From the NCBI GenBank assembly GCA_964610175.1, contig CAZSVE010000050.1, positions 1-22,054 on the forward strand: a stretch of DNA of 22,054 nt, in the 5' to 3' direction. Source of the DNA: CAZSVE01 sp964610175 (GTDB lineage Bacteria; Pseudomonadota; Gammaproteobacteria; HK1). This document shows positions 1 to 7,082 of this stretch, piece after piece. The position numbers were made by a program, and so were the translations under genes. Positions within the stretch are counted from its first letter, which is position 1; each line of letters starts with the position of its first letter. The notes under the pieces are model-generated. The model saw only the letters and a program-made list of their open reading frames with translations. It was not told the origin of the DNA and did no database searches.

Positions 1-104
1 GCACGTCGGTAAATGGGGGGAATCGACCCCCTCGCGGCAACGGGGAGGGAGTGGCTAAGGCCTCTTCCTTATCCACTTCTAGCTTGAAAAATCCCAAACG
101 CATA

Positions 105-452
105 AGATCTCTCCCTTCGGTCGAGATGACGGGGCAGTGGTTAAACAGAAATCTTTGGTTCCGACTTGATCGGGTTAGGCCTAACGTAGCGGACAGCCAC
201 AACTAAAATCCCAAAAACAAAAGGGACTGTGTCATCTCGACCGAAGGGAGAGATCTTTAAGGCAAGCAATGATACAAACCCTCAAGATCCCTCGCTTCGC
301 TTCGGGATGACAACCCTTTTTCGAAATGACGGCCTTGGATAATTTCCTTGGCTTCGGCAAATCGATCCCTGTCATCCCTTCCTGTCATCCCGACGATTCC
401 CTCCCTATCATCCAGATACCTCCCTGTCATCCCGAAGCGAAGCGAGGGATCT
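105..452. repeat. Two consecutive perfect long inverted repeats
   Basis: Positions 105-130 and 231-256 are exact reverse complements over 26 nt (core CTCCCTTCGGTCGAGATGAC). Positions 285-311 and 426-452 are exact reverse complements over 27 nt (core ATCCCTCGCTTCGCTTCGGG). Both units share the pattern AGATC-CTC...GATGAC, so they look like two subtypes of one dispersed repeat, placed as successive head-to-head pairs. Between 311 and 426 there are degenerate copies of GTCATCC. No gene is evident in 1-480. Similar GTCATCCCGAAGCGAAG-type repeats are common between genes in many genomes; their role is unknown. Confidence 0.85.
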
Positions 453-548
453 TGTGAATCCGTTTTGACCGTGTACTTTCATGGCAACTTTCCCAAACCG
501 GAAAATCGAATATAAAGTGGCATTGTCAGACTTCCGAGTCCCATCCTC

Positions 549-716
549 GATCATCCGAACCGCATCATTGAACCTCGGAACCTTACCGTCGAGCCTTCGA
601 CACTCGCCGTTGAGCCTCAGAGCCTCATCATTGAACCTCGAAGCCTCACCGTTGAACCTCAGAGCCTCACCGTCGACTCTTCGAGTCTCAACGATGAACC
701 CTCAACCCTCATTCAT
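549..716. repeat. 21-bp imperfect tandem repeat, about 8 units
   Basis: Eight consecutive 21-nt units start at 549, 570, 591, 612, 633, 654, 675 and 696. The rough consensus is GAACCTCRGAGCCTCACCGTT, and the first and last units are the most diverged. Because 21 is divisible by 3, the array leaves open a frame (481-774, plus) with a seven-residue Leu/Ser/Ala/Pro repeat. That frame has no clear ribosome binding site, no recognisable domain and a composition explained by the repeat. I read it as a non-coding minisatellite-like array, not a gene. Confidence 0.8.
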
Positions 717-817
717 GCCTCTCCGAGCCTCGACATCTTGCAGCATCACCTGTTTGCCCCCGGTGGTGGCATGAACATATTGATCAGGATAGCCCGGCGC
801 GGGTCGTAAGGGCGAAA

Positions 818-1654
818 CTAGATCCACATGTAGAATGCCAAATTCGCCGCTTCGTCATTGGTCAGGGTAAACCCCTTGCCCAGCGGCATGTTGGCCTTGA
901 TGAACTTGGCGGCGGTCCGCACTTTGTTCATGCCGGCGGCCCGGTTGAAGGAATCCCAGCCCCACAGGGGCGGGAACATGTAACCCGGGCGTCCGTCTTT
1001 GTGTTTGTATCCTTTCCCATCCTCGCCATGACACAGGGCGCATTGGGTTTTGTAGAGGATCTCGCCGTTTTCCGTGGAGGGCGCCCTGGTTCTTTCATGC
1101 GCGGTAAACCCCCGCCCTGGCATCACGACGCCCACCGGTACCCCGGTGGAGAGCCAATGGGCATAGGTTGTGATGGCCTCTATTTCCGGCGCGTCCACGG
1201 TGGGAACGATGCCATCCAGGCTATATTCGAAACAATCCTGGACGCGCTCGGGGAAGGTCACCACCTCGCCGTTCTTGTTGCGATACATGGGATACCGGCC
1301 ATAGCCCCCCCACAGGGGCGCGGCGTTGGCCTTGCGGCCCTCGGAGAGATGGCAATTGCTGCAATTCAGGCCATTGCCCACGTGGCGTTTGCCGTAAACC
1401 TGGGTGTTGACGAAGATGTTGCGGCCCAGCTTCACCATATCCCCGTATTTATCGTCGGGGATGTCCTCCACATAGGGCGGCACGAAATACTTGCCGGGAT
1501 TGTTCACCGGCACGGTGGTGAGATTCGTGGGCAGGCTCAGGCGTGGCGTCGCGAGGCTCGGGCGCACTTCCAGAGGGTCGAGTTCTAGGGGGGCAGGAGC
1601 GTCGTTTTGGGGGCCGGCGAGGCCGGCGGTCGAGATGAGGGAAAGGATGGGCAA
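818..1654 (-). CDS. tsdA: TsdA-like thiosulfate dehydrogenase, diheme cytochrome c (both ends apparently damaged)
   Basis: Periplasmic diheme cytochrome of the TsdA family, which oxidises two thiosulfates to tetrathionate. Two heme c motifs are visible: CSNCH (residues 98-102) and CALCH (205-209). The family's unusual heme-1 Cys ligand is present in RVQDCF (Cys141), and the heme-2 Met ligand in NMPLG (Met256). The only in-frame start is TTG at 1654, without a Shine-Dalgarno, and it leaves only the end of a signal peptide (ILSLISTAGLAG). A better start, ATG at 1670 behind GGAG, is in another frame, so a small indel at 1654-1670 probably broke the leader. At the 3' end, TAG (818-820) interrupts a frame that continues FRPYDPRR to a TGA at 746-748. 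RPxDPR is the usual TsdA tail, so CAG to TAG is likely. The family assignment is strong; function in this genome is doubtful. Confidence 0.8.
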   Translation of the reverse strand: MPILSLISTAGLAGPQNDAPAPLELDPLEVRPSLATPRLSLPTNLTTVPVNNPGKYFVPPYVEDIPDDKYGDMVKLGRNIFVNTQVYGKRHVGNGLNCSNCHLSEGRKANAAPLWGGYGRYPMYRNKNGEVVTFPERVQDCFEYSLDGIVPTVDAPEIEAITTYAHWLSTGVPVGVVMPGRGFTAHERTRAPSTENGEILYKTQCALCHGEDGKGYKHKDGRPGYMFPPLWGWDSFNRAAGMNKVRTAAKFIKANMPLGKGFTLTNDEAANLAFYMWI

Positions 1655-1729
1655 GGCGAGGCGCGCTCATTTCTTTTTTTCTCCGACGCCAGGCATGGGT
1701 GCCCGCGCCGCCGGAGTTAGCGGTTGCAA

Positions 1730-1915
1730 TTACTTTCTCTCCCCTATCTCTTTCCACTGACATGGCCTGCGCGGTTCGAACGACACCAGACGGTTTTTAT
1801 GGACGGCCTGACGCATCAGGATATCCTGAAATATTGCGTCGGAATCGCCATTGAACCGGGCGGAGTATTCTTGTCGCGGGCGCCGGGTTTCCTGAACAAT
1901 CGGGGCTTTCCACAT
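1730..1915 (-). CDS. Small antitoxin-like partner of the adjacent PIN-domain protein
   Basis: A 61-residue basic protein beginning MWKAPIVQETRRPRQEYSARF. It resembles, from memory, the short proteins (pattern PIVEEvRkxReeyAaRFnyD...GRkvVsxPPrRP) commonly encoded beside PIN-domain toxins of the type next door. ATG 1915 follows a CAGGAG Shine-Dalgarno that overlaps the PIN stop codon, so the two genes are translationally close (PIN stop at 1921). The motif is slightly degraded: FNGDSDAIFQ replaces the usual FNYDLxAI, and KNRLVSFEPRRP replaces GRKVVSxPPKRP. The function as antitoxin is inferred from neighbourhood and pattern only. Confidence 0.6.
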   Translation of the reverse strand: MWKAPIVQETRRPRQEYSARFNGDSDAIFQDILMRQAVHKNRLVSFEPRRPCQWKEIGERK

Positions 1916-1920
1916 GGCAT

Positions 1921-2337
1921 TTACTCCTGAATTAATTCATCCAGGGTGCAGATTATGGGCGATTCACAACTTGATTGCAGACATATTCTCTCTATCTTCG
2001 GGCGCATGACCGCGTTGGCGATATGGTACGCATCGAGTTCGGCCTGACGTGGCAATGCGCCAAAATTCAATAGCGATTCGGCAACTTCCCGAACCAGTCC
2101 GGTGGTCTCCAGGATGGGCATTGTCCGAATTGCGTTCAGCCTTTTTCTCGCGGCCTTCGGGTCCCCGCCCGCGGCTTCGATGAGAACATATTCGGATACG
2201 AACACATGGAAATTCCGTGAATAATTCTCCCACCAGTCGACTGTCGCATTCCGGCGCGCGGCCGAGCGGATGTCGTTGGGGGAACGGGCCGTCAAGTAGC
2301 TGATAATCGAAGTTTCGACGTATACGCTGGATTTCAT
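1921..2337 (-). CDS. PIN-domain (VapC-like) toxin-family protein with probable internal deletion
   Basis: A 138-residue protein starting MKSSVYVETSIISYL. Candidate PIN acidic residues are Glu8 (VETS), Glu54 (VLIEA) and Asp102 (LDAYHIA). The conserved C-terminal block PIICTLDELIQE identifies a widespread PIN subfamily, usually about 160 residues long. In relatives, DAxHIA is followed by roughly 20 residues including a DYLLTWN-like strand and then a second HIANA before the RxxIE helix. Here DAYHIA runs directly into NAVMRPKIE, as if recombination between the two HIA-coding stretches removed about 63 bp in frame. ATG 2337 is chosen over 2400 because homology begins there and it lies 4 nt after the cytochrome stop. 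The ribonuclease fold is probably impaired. It sits unusually inside a cytochrome gene cluster. Confidence 0.7.
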   Translation of the reverse strand: MKSSVYVETSIISYLTARSPNDIRSAARRNATVDWWENYSRNFHVFVSEYVLIEAAGGDPKAARKRLNAIRTMPILETTGLVREVAESLLNFGALPRQAELDAYHIANAVMRPKIERICLQSSCESPIICTLDELIQE

Positions 2338-2341
2338 GATT

Positions 2342-3141
2342 TTATCGGCGCCGCTTCCCTTCCCCATCCAGCGAACGATTGCTGAAATACGCCATGGCAT
2401 TCAACTTATCTCCATCGGTCATTCGATTGGCGATATTTTGCATCAGCGCCAGGTGGTCGTTATCCCGCTCGCCGGTCTGCCGCTTGTTTATCTGCCGGAT
2501 AAGATACTCGGGCGGTTGCCCCACCAGGGGCGGGAAATGGGGACCGAATCCCCTGCCTTCCGGGCCATGGCAGGAGATGCAGGCAGGCATGCCGTACTCC
2601 GGCTTGCCGCGCAGGGCCAGATTCGCGCCGCGCTCCAGGGTCTGGAAGTCGATGGCCTGGGGAGTAATGGTGAACGGCAGGTTCCCGAAGTAGACGCCCA
2701 GGTTCTTCCGCTCCACCTGCGTCAACTTCCGGGCAATGGGGTTCATGATGGGATCGGCGCGGGTGCCCGGCGTGAACACCGTCAGGTCCGAGTAAATACG
2801 GGGAGTCTTGCTGTAATCCCTGGGGATGGGATCCATGACGACGCCGACCTCCATGGGGTCCCTGGCAAAGTCTTCCAGTTGTTTGACGATATGATCCGGA
2901 TGCAGACCGGCGAGCCTCGGGTAGCCGTCGGCGAAGTTGCCCTCGCCATTCGCGCCGTGGCAGGCCATGCAGGGGAGGACACCGTCGCGTCATTGAAGGC
3001 CAATCGTTCACCGGCTTGTCTGGCGACGTTATCGATGGGAGGAGGACGATTGAATAGCCAATGGGTCGCGACGCCCACCAGCAGCAAGGTGGCGATTATG
3101 GCGAGCAACAGTCCAAAGTGCTTGGGCATCATGCTCATCAT
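2342..3141 (-). pseudogene. c4-like diheme cytochrome c (possible TsdB-type partner), frameshifted in a C-run
   Basis: Two frames make one protein. Frame one (from ATG 3141) gives a membrane anchor, HFGLLLAIIATLLLVGVATHW, and runs to NDATVSS near 2976. Frame two then gives CMACH (heme 1), a long domain, CISCH near 2570 (heme 2) and MTDGDKLNAMAYF near the end. Adding one C to the C4 run (GGGG on plus, 2972-2975) joins them as VSSP-CMACH. The paired-heme layout is that of cytochrome c4/c553-type electron carriers. Some TsdA enzymes pass electrons to a diheme partner, TsdB, encoded next to tsdA, and this gene lies upstream on the same strand. An intact gene with a one-base assembly error cannot be excluded. 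The start among ATG 3141, 3138 and 3129 is uncertain, with no clear Shine-Dalgarno. Confidence 0.7.
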
Positions 3142-3295
3142 TTTAGATTTTGTTTTTACGACACCCAACCCGGCCAGGTCGGAACTCGAAAGGATTTCGG
3201 CTGGTTCCCAGGCGGGAGCTTGGGAATCTTTTCCACGAAAGCGATTGCTTCCGGATTTTGCTTCCGAGCTTCAGCTTGGGAATCGGCGTTTCGTG

Positions 3296-3342
3296 AAAAT
3301 CAAGTCATTCGCGAGGCCGAGCGGGAAATAAACGAAATAAAC
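3296..3342 (+). repeat. Partial copy of the dispersed CGAAGCTTCG-type repeat
   Basis: AAGTCATTCGCGAGGCCGAG followed by CGGGAAATAAACGAAATAAAC matches the 3' half of the element at 8665-8780 and the reverse complement of 10293-10400. The rest of 3142-3581 has no convincing gene: its short open frames lack recognisable domains and ribosome binding sites. Confidence 0.65.
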
Positions 3343-3581
3343 CAAGAGGATGAAAATATTACAGTCCGATTCTCGATAACGATACTTTTCCGGGCTTGCA
3401 ATCTTGGGTTCGCAAATTCGACTTCCGGAATATTTTCAGAGAAGGGTATTTTTGGGGGGTTCTTCCACGCTGGATCCTTCGTGAGGCCATTTCGACCCAC
3501 GAAGGATAGTGAAGGGGAAGGGAAAGAGAGTTGGGAGTCGGCTATCAGCTTCACGTCCCTTTCACGATACCAACGAGTGTA

Positions 3582-4346
3582 TCAAAAACCACGCGATACC
3601 TTGAATACTACCGCCTTGCATGGATCTTTGTCCCCCCCCGGACAATCGTCTTCGTCGATTACCCCGTGGTAGGTAAGATTGACATCGAAGTCGGCAATCT
3701 TCCTGGATAGGGCTACGCTCCCATGAAGGTAGTCATATCCCTTGGGAGAGGTCTTGCCACCTTCCACGTCCGAGAAGCCGAGATGAAACCCAAGCCCAAA
3801 ATCCCGTGGCAACGATAGACCCAGGGAACCTTCGGAGTAAAGGCTATTGCCGTCTTCTCCGAAGTAGTCGTCGGAATAGGAAAGCTTTGCGCCCACGGCA
3901 GGCTTGAGAGCGCTATCGGCGAACGTGTAGCCGAGTCCGCCATATACCTCCAGACAGTCATAGTCACCGGCAGCATCCTTGTCTTGGCCCAGGTAGTGAT
4001 AGTAGATCCCCCCAACGTCCCAGGAGACGCCATTACCGAGTTCTCCGGCTATCCCCCCGTAGAAATCCATCTCGACGGCGGGATCGTCTATGTTCTTTGC
4101 CGTCTTGAACGTTACGTTGGAGGCCCACGTGCCGAGATAGAACCCGGATGGCGTGTGCGTGTAATCGAATCCGCCCTGAATCGCCGGACCTTCCTTGGTT
4201 TGGGTCACGCCTCGGAACAGGTACTCGGTAGTAAAGCTCACATTGGCGGAAAAATCATGAATAGGATCTTCCGTACCTGCATAAGCAACCGGCAGGACAA
4301 GGAAACATCCTACTGCGCAGGATAAAAACTTTCTTATTGTTTGCAT
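3582..4346 (-). CDS. TorF family putative porin (TIGR02001-type outer-membrane protein)
   Basis: A 254-residue protein with a clear Sec signal peptide, MQTIRKFLSCAVGCFLVL followed by PVAYA and a predicted cut before GTED. The mature start FSANVSFTTEYLFRGVTQT is the hallmark of the TIGR02001/TorF family, predicted to be outer-membrane beta-barrels. The rest alternates amphipathic strands (FYLGTWASNV, WDVGGIYYHYLG, LEVYGGLGYTF, FGLGFHLGFSD) and ends in aromatic Phe (VSRGF), typical of barrel proteins. The start at 4346 is preferred to the in-frame 4469 because an AGAAGG Shine-Dalgarno lies 7-8 nt upstream and the signal peptide starts there. The substrate is unknown. The nearest genes are the cytochrome cluster downstream and amtB upstream, with no obvious link. 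Confidence 0.8.
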   Translation of the reverse strand: MQTIRKFLSCAVGCFLVLPVAYAGTEDPIHDFSANVSFTTEYLFRGVTQTKEGPAIQGGFDYTHTPSGFYLGTWASNVTFKTAKNIDDPAVEMDFYGGIAGELGNGVSWDVGGIYYHYLGQDKDAAGDYDCLEVYGGLGYTFADSALKPAVGAKLSYSDDYFGEDGNSLYSEGSLGLSLPRDFGLGFHLGFSDVEGGKTSPKGYDYLHGSVALSRKIADFDVNLTYHGVIDEDDCPGGDKDPCKAVVFKVSRGF

Positions 4347-4399
4347 GGCGTAACCTTCTTTCTTGTTTGTTTCAAAGCCTGCCGGGGACGTATTTTTTC

Positions 4400-4773
4400 G
4401 GCTCTTCCCCTGATCGAGTGGGTAAAGTAAAAAAAGACAGACCATTTCCATGATTGGGTAGTTAGGCATAGCTCATGGTGACCTCTTAGCCGAAGTGCAG
4501 TAAGGGGTCGAGGAGGAGTCCTGAACGTAGCGAAGGAAGCTCCTCGATGCCTACGGAACGGAGGCTATCTTTACACCATTAGTAATGCCTAACTTGATGA
4601 AACTAGGGAAGTAGTTCCCGTTTTTAATTTAAAATTCGTCGCGAAATAACGTGGAATACAACCAGACATGCTTCACTACGACTATATATTATGCCGTCGA
4701 ATATTTACCCTATCCCAAACGTGAAACTGCTTGAACATGAACTGTCATAACCCACTCGATTAGGGGAAGAGCC
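4400..4773. repeat. Element bounded by 24-nt near-perfect inverted repeats
   Basis: Positions 4400-4423 (GGCTCTTCCCCTGATCGAGT...) are the reverse complement of 4750-4773 with one mismatch. Inside, TAGTTAGGCAT (4458-4468) is mirrored by ATGCCTAACT near 4583, and TCGAGGAG (about 4508) pairs with CTCCTCGA (about 4541). Nested inverted repeats over about 370 bp without a gene suggest a miniature non-autonomous element or a folded intergenic structure. The left arm lies in the 5' leader of the TorF-like gene, so it may carry or affect its promoter. Confidence 0.65.
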
Positions 4774-4844
4774 ATTTTTTCTAACAGGAAGTGAAGAAGT
4801 CCATTCCTTGTTTTTTCACCTGACGAAGCTTCGCCTCGAGTTGG

Positions 4845-4874
4845 GGAATCGGAAAAATGTAATTTTCCGATTCC
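4845..4874. terminator. Hairpin downstream of amtB, possible terminator
   Basis: GGAATCGGAAAA (4845-4856), loop ATGTAA, TTTTCCGATTCC (4863-4874) form a perfect 12-bp stem, 34 nt beyond the amtB stop on the minus strand. There is no long U-tract on the minus side, so intrinsic termination is plausible but not certain. It may instead protect the 3' end of the mRNA. Nearby at 4822-4838 is another CGAAGCTTCG palindrome of the dispersed repeat type. Confidence 0.5.
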
Positions 4875-4907
4875 TTCGTTTTCGATGGCTCGATTTTCAC
4901 CACTCTT

Positions 4908-6203
4908 TTAGAGGTGGTTGTATCCCGTTTCTCCGTGTAGAACGATATCGAGCCCCTCGATTTCCTCTTCGTGTGTCACCCGCAACCCGACAATGACATC
5001 GACGATCTTGAGAATAATGAAGGTGACGATCGCGGTATAAATGATCGTCGAGATTACGCCGATGAACTGCACACCAACCTGAGCGCCCAAGGAATCGATA
5101 CCGTCGGCGAAACCGAAACCAGAGAAGATACCCAAGCCGGTGGAAGCAAAGATGCCCGCGCACAAGGTGCCGAGTATGCCACCCACGCCGTGGACCGGGA
5201 AGACATCGAGGGAATCGTCGATGTGAAGGACACGCTTCAAATAATTGGTGGCGGCAAAACAGACGATGCCAGCCATGATGCCGATAACGAGCGCGCCACC
5301 GGGACCGACGAAACCGGAGGCCGGGGTAATGGTGCCCAGACCCGCCACCATACCGGTAATAATACCGAGCACGGAGGGCTTACCGTACTTGATCCACTCC
5401 ATCACCATCCAGGACAGCGAACCGGCAGCAGCCGAGATATGCGTCACTACGAGTGCCATGCCCGCATCGCCATTGGCCGCCAACGCCGACCCGGCGTTGA
5501 AACCATACCAGCCGACCCAAAGCATGCCGGCACCGGCAACCGAGATAGCCAAATTATGGGGCGGCATGGACGTAGTCGGAAAACCCTTGCGTCGCCCCAC
5601 GACAATGGCCGCGATCATGGCCGATACGCCGGCGGTGATATGCACCACCGTACCGCCGGCAAAATCGTACAGCCCCATGGCACCCAACCAGCCACCACCC
5701 CACACCCAGTGGGTAACCGGCGCATACACCAGCGTCAACCAAATAGCCGAGAACAAAAGTACCGCCGAGAACTTCATGCGCTCCACGAAAGCACCAACCA
5801 CCAACGCCGGGGTAATGACGGCGAATGTCATCTGAAAAGCCATGAACACGGTTTCCGGTATATCTCCGACGAGAGAACTTCGGTCGATACCAGCCAGAAA
5901 AACCTTACTGAAATCACCGATATAGGCATTACCCTCACCAAAAGCCAGGCTGTATCCGTATCCGAACCACAACAACGACATCAGGCAGGTGATGGCAAAG
6001 CATTGCATCATCACCGAAAGTACATTCCGGCTCCGAATCAGTCCGGCGTAGAAAAGGGACAGACCGGGTATGGTCATGAACAACACCAGGGCGGTAGCGG
6101 TGAGGATCCAGGCGGTATTGGCACCACTCAATGTCGCCTCTCCGGCAAGCGCGACATTGGGTAAAAGCGCCAACAAGCCGATGCGTATCACTATATTCAA
6201 CAT
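4908..6203 (-). CDS. amtB: AmtB family ammonium transporter
   Basis: A 431-residue inner-membrane ammonium channel. A leader (LNIVIRIGLLALLPNVALA) is followed by the first helix, AWILTATALVLFMTIPGL. The family signature is seen in SLFYAGLIRSRNVLS, and there are about eleven hydrophobic helices. The twin pore histidines are present: His165 in PVTHWVW and His338 in DVFPVHGVGG. The cytoplasmic tail carries the conserved THEEEIEGLD. ATG 6203 has an AAGGAG Shine-Dalgarno 6 nt upstream. It lies downstream of glnK on the same strand, the usual pair: GlnK blocks AmtB when nitrogen is sufficient. It is probably co-transcribed from the sigma-54 promoter upstream of glnK, although a 213-nt spacer containing an amtB remnant separates the two. 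Confidence 0.95.
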   Translation of the reverse strand: MLNIVIRIGLLALLPNVALAGEATLSGANTAWILTATALVLFMTIPGLSLFYAGLIRSRNVLSVMMQCFAITCLMSLLWFGYGYSLAFGEGNAYIGDFSKVFLAGIDRSSLVGDIPETVFMAFQMTFAVITPALVVGAFVERMKFSAVLLFSAIWLTLVYAPVTHWVWGGGWLGAMGLYDFAGGTVVHITAGVSAMIAAIVVGRRKGFPTTSMPPHNLAISVAGAGMLWVGWYGFNAGSALAANGDAGMALVVTHISAAAGSLSWMVMEWIKYGKPSVLGIITGMVAGLGTITPASGFVGPGGALVIGIMAGIVCFAATNYLKRVLHIDDSLDVFPVHGVGGILGTLCAGIFASTGLGIFSGFGFADGIDSLGAQVGVQFIGVISTIIYTAIVTFIILKIVDVIVGLRVTHEEEIEGLDIVLHGETGYNHL

Positions 6204-6277
6204 GGAAAACTCCTTATCTCATCCTTAACATTAGGTTCGTAGACTAAAGATCCCAAAGCCCCGTAATGGAGAAACAC

Positions 6278-6392
6278 TACATCAGGAGCGACAGCATATT
6301 CTTGCTCCGCACCGTCCCGGCACGAAAAAGCGCAACCCCATGGGATGCATGAACAACACCAACGCCGTAGCCGCGAGCATCACTGTATATCT
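6278..6392 (-). pseudogene. Remnant of a second amtB, frameshifted
   Basis: The minus strand reads MLAATALVLFMHPMGLRFF from 6380, then needs one frame change to give FRAGTVRSKNMLSLLM, ending in TAG (6278-6280). This matches the end of the first helix, the loop and the second helix start of AmtB (compare ATALVLFMTIPGLSLFYAG and LIRSRNVLS in the intact gene). Its residues RSKNMLSLLM resemble other AmtB proteins more than the neighbour, so it is not a simple local duplication. It most likely remains from an older tandem amtB or from replacement of one copy by another. Nothing else of a gene is visible in 6204-6416. Confidence 0.75.
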
Positions 6393-6416
6393 TCGTTTTT
6401 CTCTCTTCCCAGGTCG

Positions 6417-6755
6417 TTATAGTGCCTCTTCTCCCGTTTCGCCGGTACGAATCCGCACAACCTGCTCCAGATCGTAGACAAAAATCTTTCCGTCACCGAT
6501 CTTGCCGGTTTGTGCCGCACGGCTGATGGCATCGATCACCTGTTCCAATCTATCCGCCTTCACTGCTACTTCCAGCTTCACCTTGGGTAAGAAATCAACA
6601 ACGTATTCCGCACCGCGATACAACTCCGTGTGCCCTTTTTGTCTACCAAATCCCTTTACCTCGGTAACGGTAATACCCTGAACTCCGACCTCAGACAAAC
6701 TCTCCCGAACATCATCCAGTTTGAAGGGTTTGATAATCGCTGTGACTAGTTTCAT
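6417..6755 (-). CDS. glnK: P-II nitrogen regulatory protein GlnK/GlnB
   Basis: A 112-residue trimeric P-II signal protein that senses 2-oxoglutarate and ATP/ADP and controls ammonium uptake through AmtB. It starts MKLVTAIIKPFKLDDVRE. The T-loop VKGFGRQKGHTELYRGAEY carries the uridylylation tyrosine (Tyr51), and the C-terminal block GKIGDGKIFV is the usual nucleotide-binding signature. ATG 6755 follows GAGG at 8 nt spacing and matches the family N-terminus; the longer in-frame start at 6788 adds 11 non-conserved residues. It is named glnK for its linkage to amtB, since the sequence itself does not separate GlnB from GlnK. It is preceded by a sigma-54 promoter. Confidence 0.95.
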   Translation of the reverse strand: MKLVTAIIKPFKLDDVRESLSEVGVQGITVTEVKGFGRQKGHTELYRGAEYVVDFLPKVKLEVAVKADRLEQVIDAISRAAQTGKIGDGKIFVYDLEQVVRIRTGETGEEAL

Positions 6756-6868
6756 CGAAAAATCCTCGGGTGGCGGACCGATTCCCAAGCAAATCCAAAT
6801 CCGTCACACATTTATATATTGATTCATTTGCCGATCCCGAAAGGTTCAAGATCGACTACTCGAATTAC

Positions 6869-6885
6869 AGCACGATTCGTGCCAA
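6869..6885 (-). promoter_or_regulatory. Sigma-54 (RpoN) promoter for glnK-amtB
   Basis: On the minus strand the sequence is TTGGCACGAATCGTGCT. This fits the -24/-12 consensus (YTGGCACG-N4-TTGCW) with a single mismatch and the required GG-N10-GC spacing. Transcription would start near 6858, about 100 nt before the glnK start codon. Nitrogen-limited expression from RpoN promoters is the known mode for glnK-amtB in proteobacteria. Confidence 0.8.
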
Positions 6886-7031
6886 TCCATTTGCTCGGTG
6901 GGCACTCGATGATAGCGATACTTATCGGCATTTCCCAACACCGAATTTCCCCTATCGCGACCGAATCTTACTTGGAAGAGACACTCCCCGCTTGGCAGCG
7001 TCGGACAGCCCCTGTTTCCCCAAAAACCATA

Positions 7032-7078
7032 GCACCAAATAAAAACACCCCCGGGCCAACTCGCACCAAATAGGGGCA
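7032..7078. promoter_or_regulatory. Putative NtrC binding sites upstream of glnK
   Basis: GCACCAAATAGGGGCA (7063-7078) is an imperfect dyad resembling the NtrC site (TGCACC-N5-GGTGCA). A half-site with the same left arm, GCACCAAATA, occurs at 7032-7041, 31 nt away. Both lie about 150-200 nt upstream of the sigma-54 promoter, a normal enhancer distance. The right arms are degenerate, so this call depends on the context. Confidence 0.45.
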
Positions 7079-7082
7079 CAAA

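Noticed and set aside
481..774. 97-codon open frame over the 21-bp array
   Set aside because: Its sequence is explained by the tandem repeat, and it has no ribosome binding site or homology.
818..820. Reassignment of TAG as a sense codon
   Set aside because: The PKS also ends in TAG within this window and no other gene shows in-frame TAG; a CAG to TAG change or error is simpler.
2336..3331. 331-codon plus-strand open frame over the cytochrome
   Set aside because: The minus strand carries both CxxCH motifs; the plus frame has no recognisable domain.
4971..6164. Long plus-strand open frame (397 codons) across amtB
   Set aside because: Antisense shadow of amtB: polar, low-complexity His/Asp/Gly-rich translation with no domain, whereas the minus strand has a textbook AmtB.
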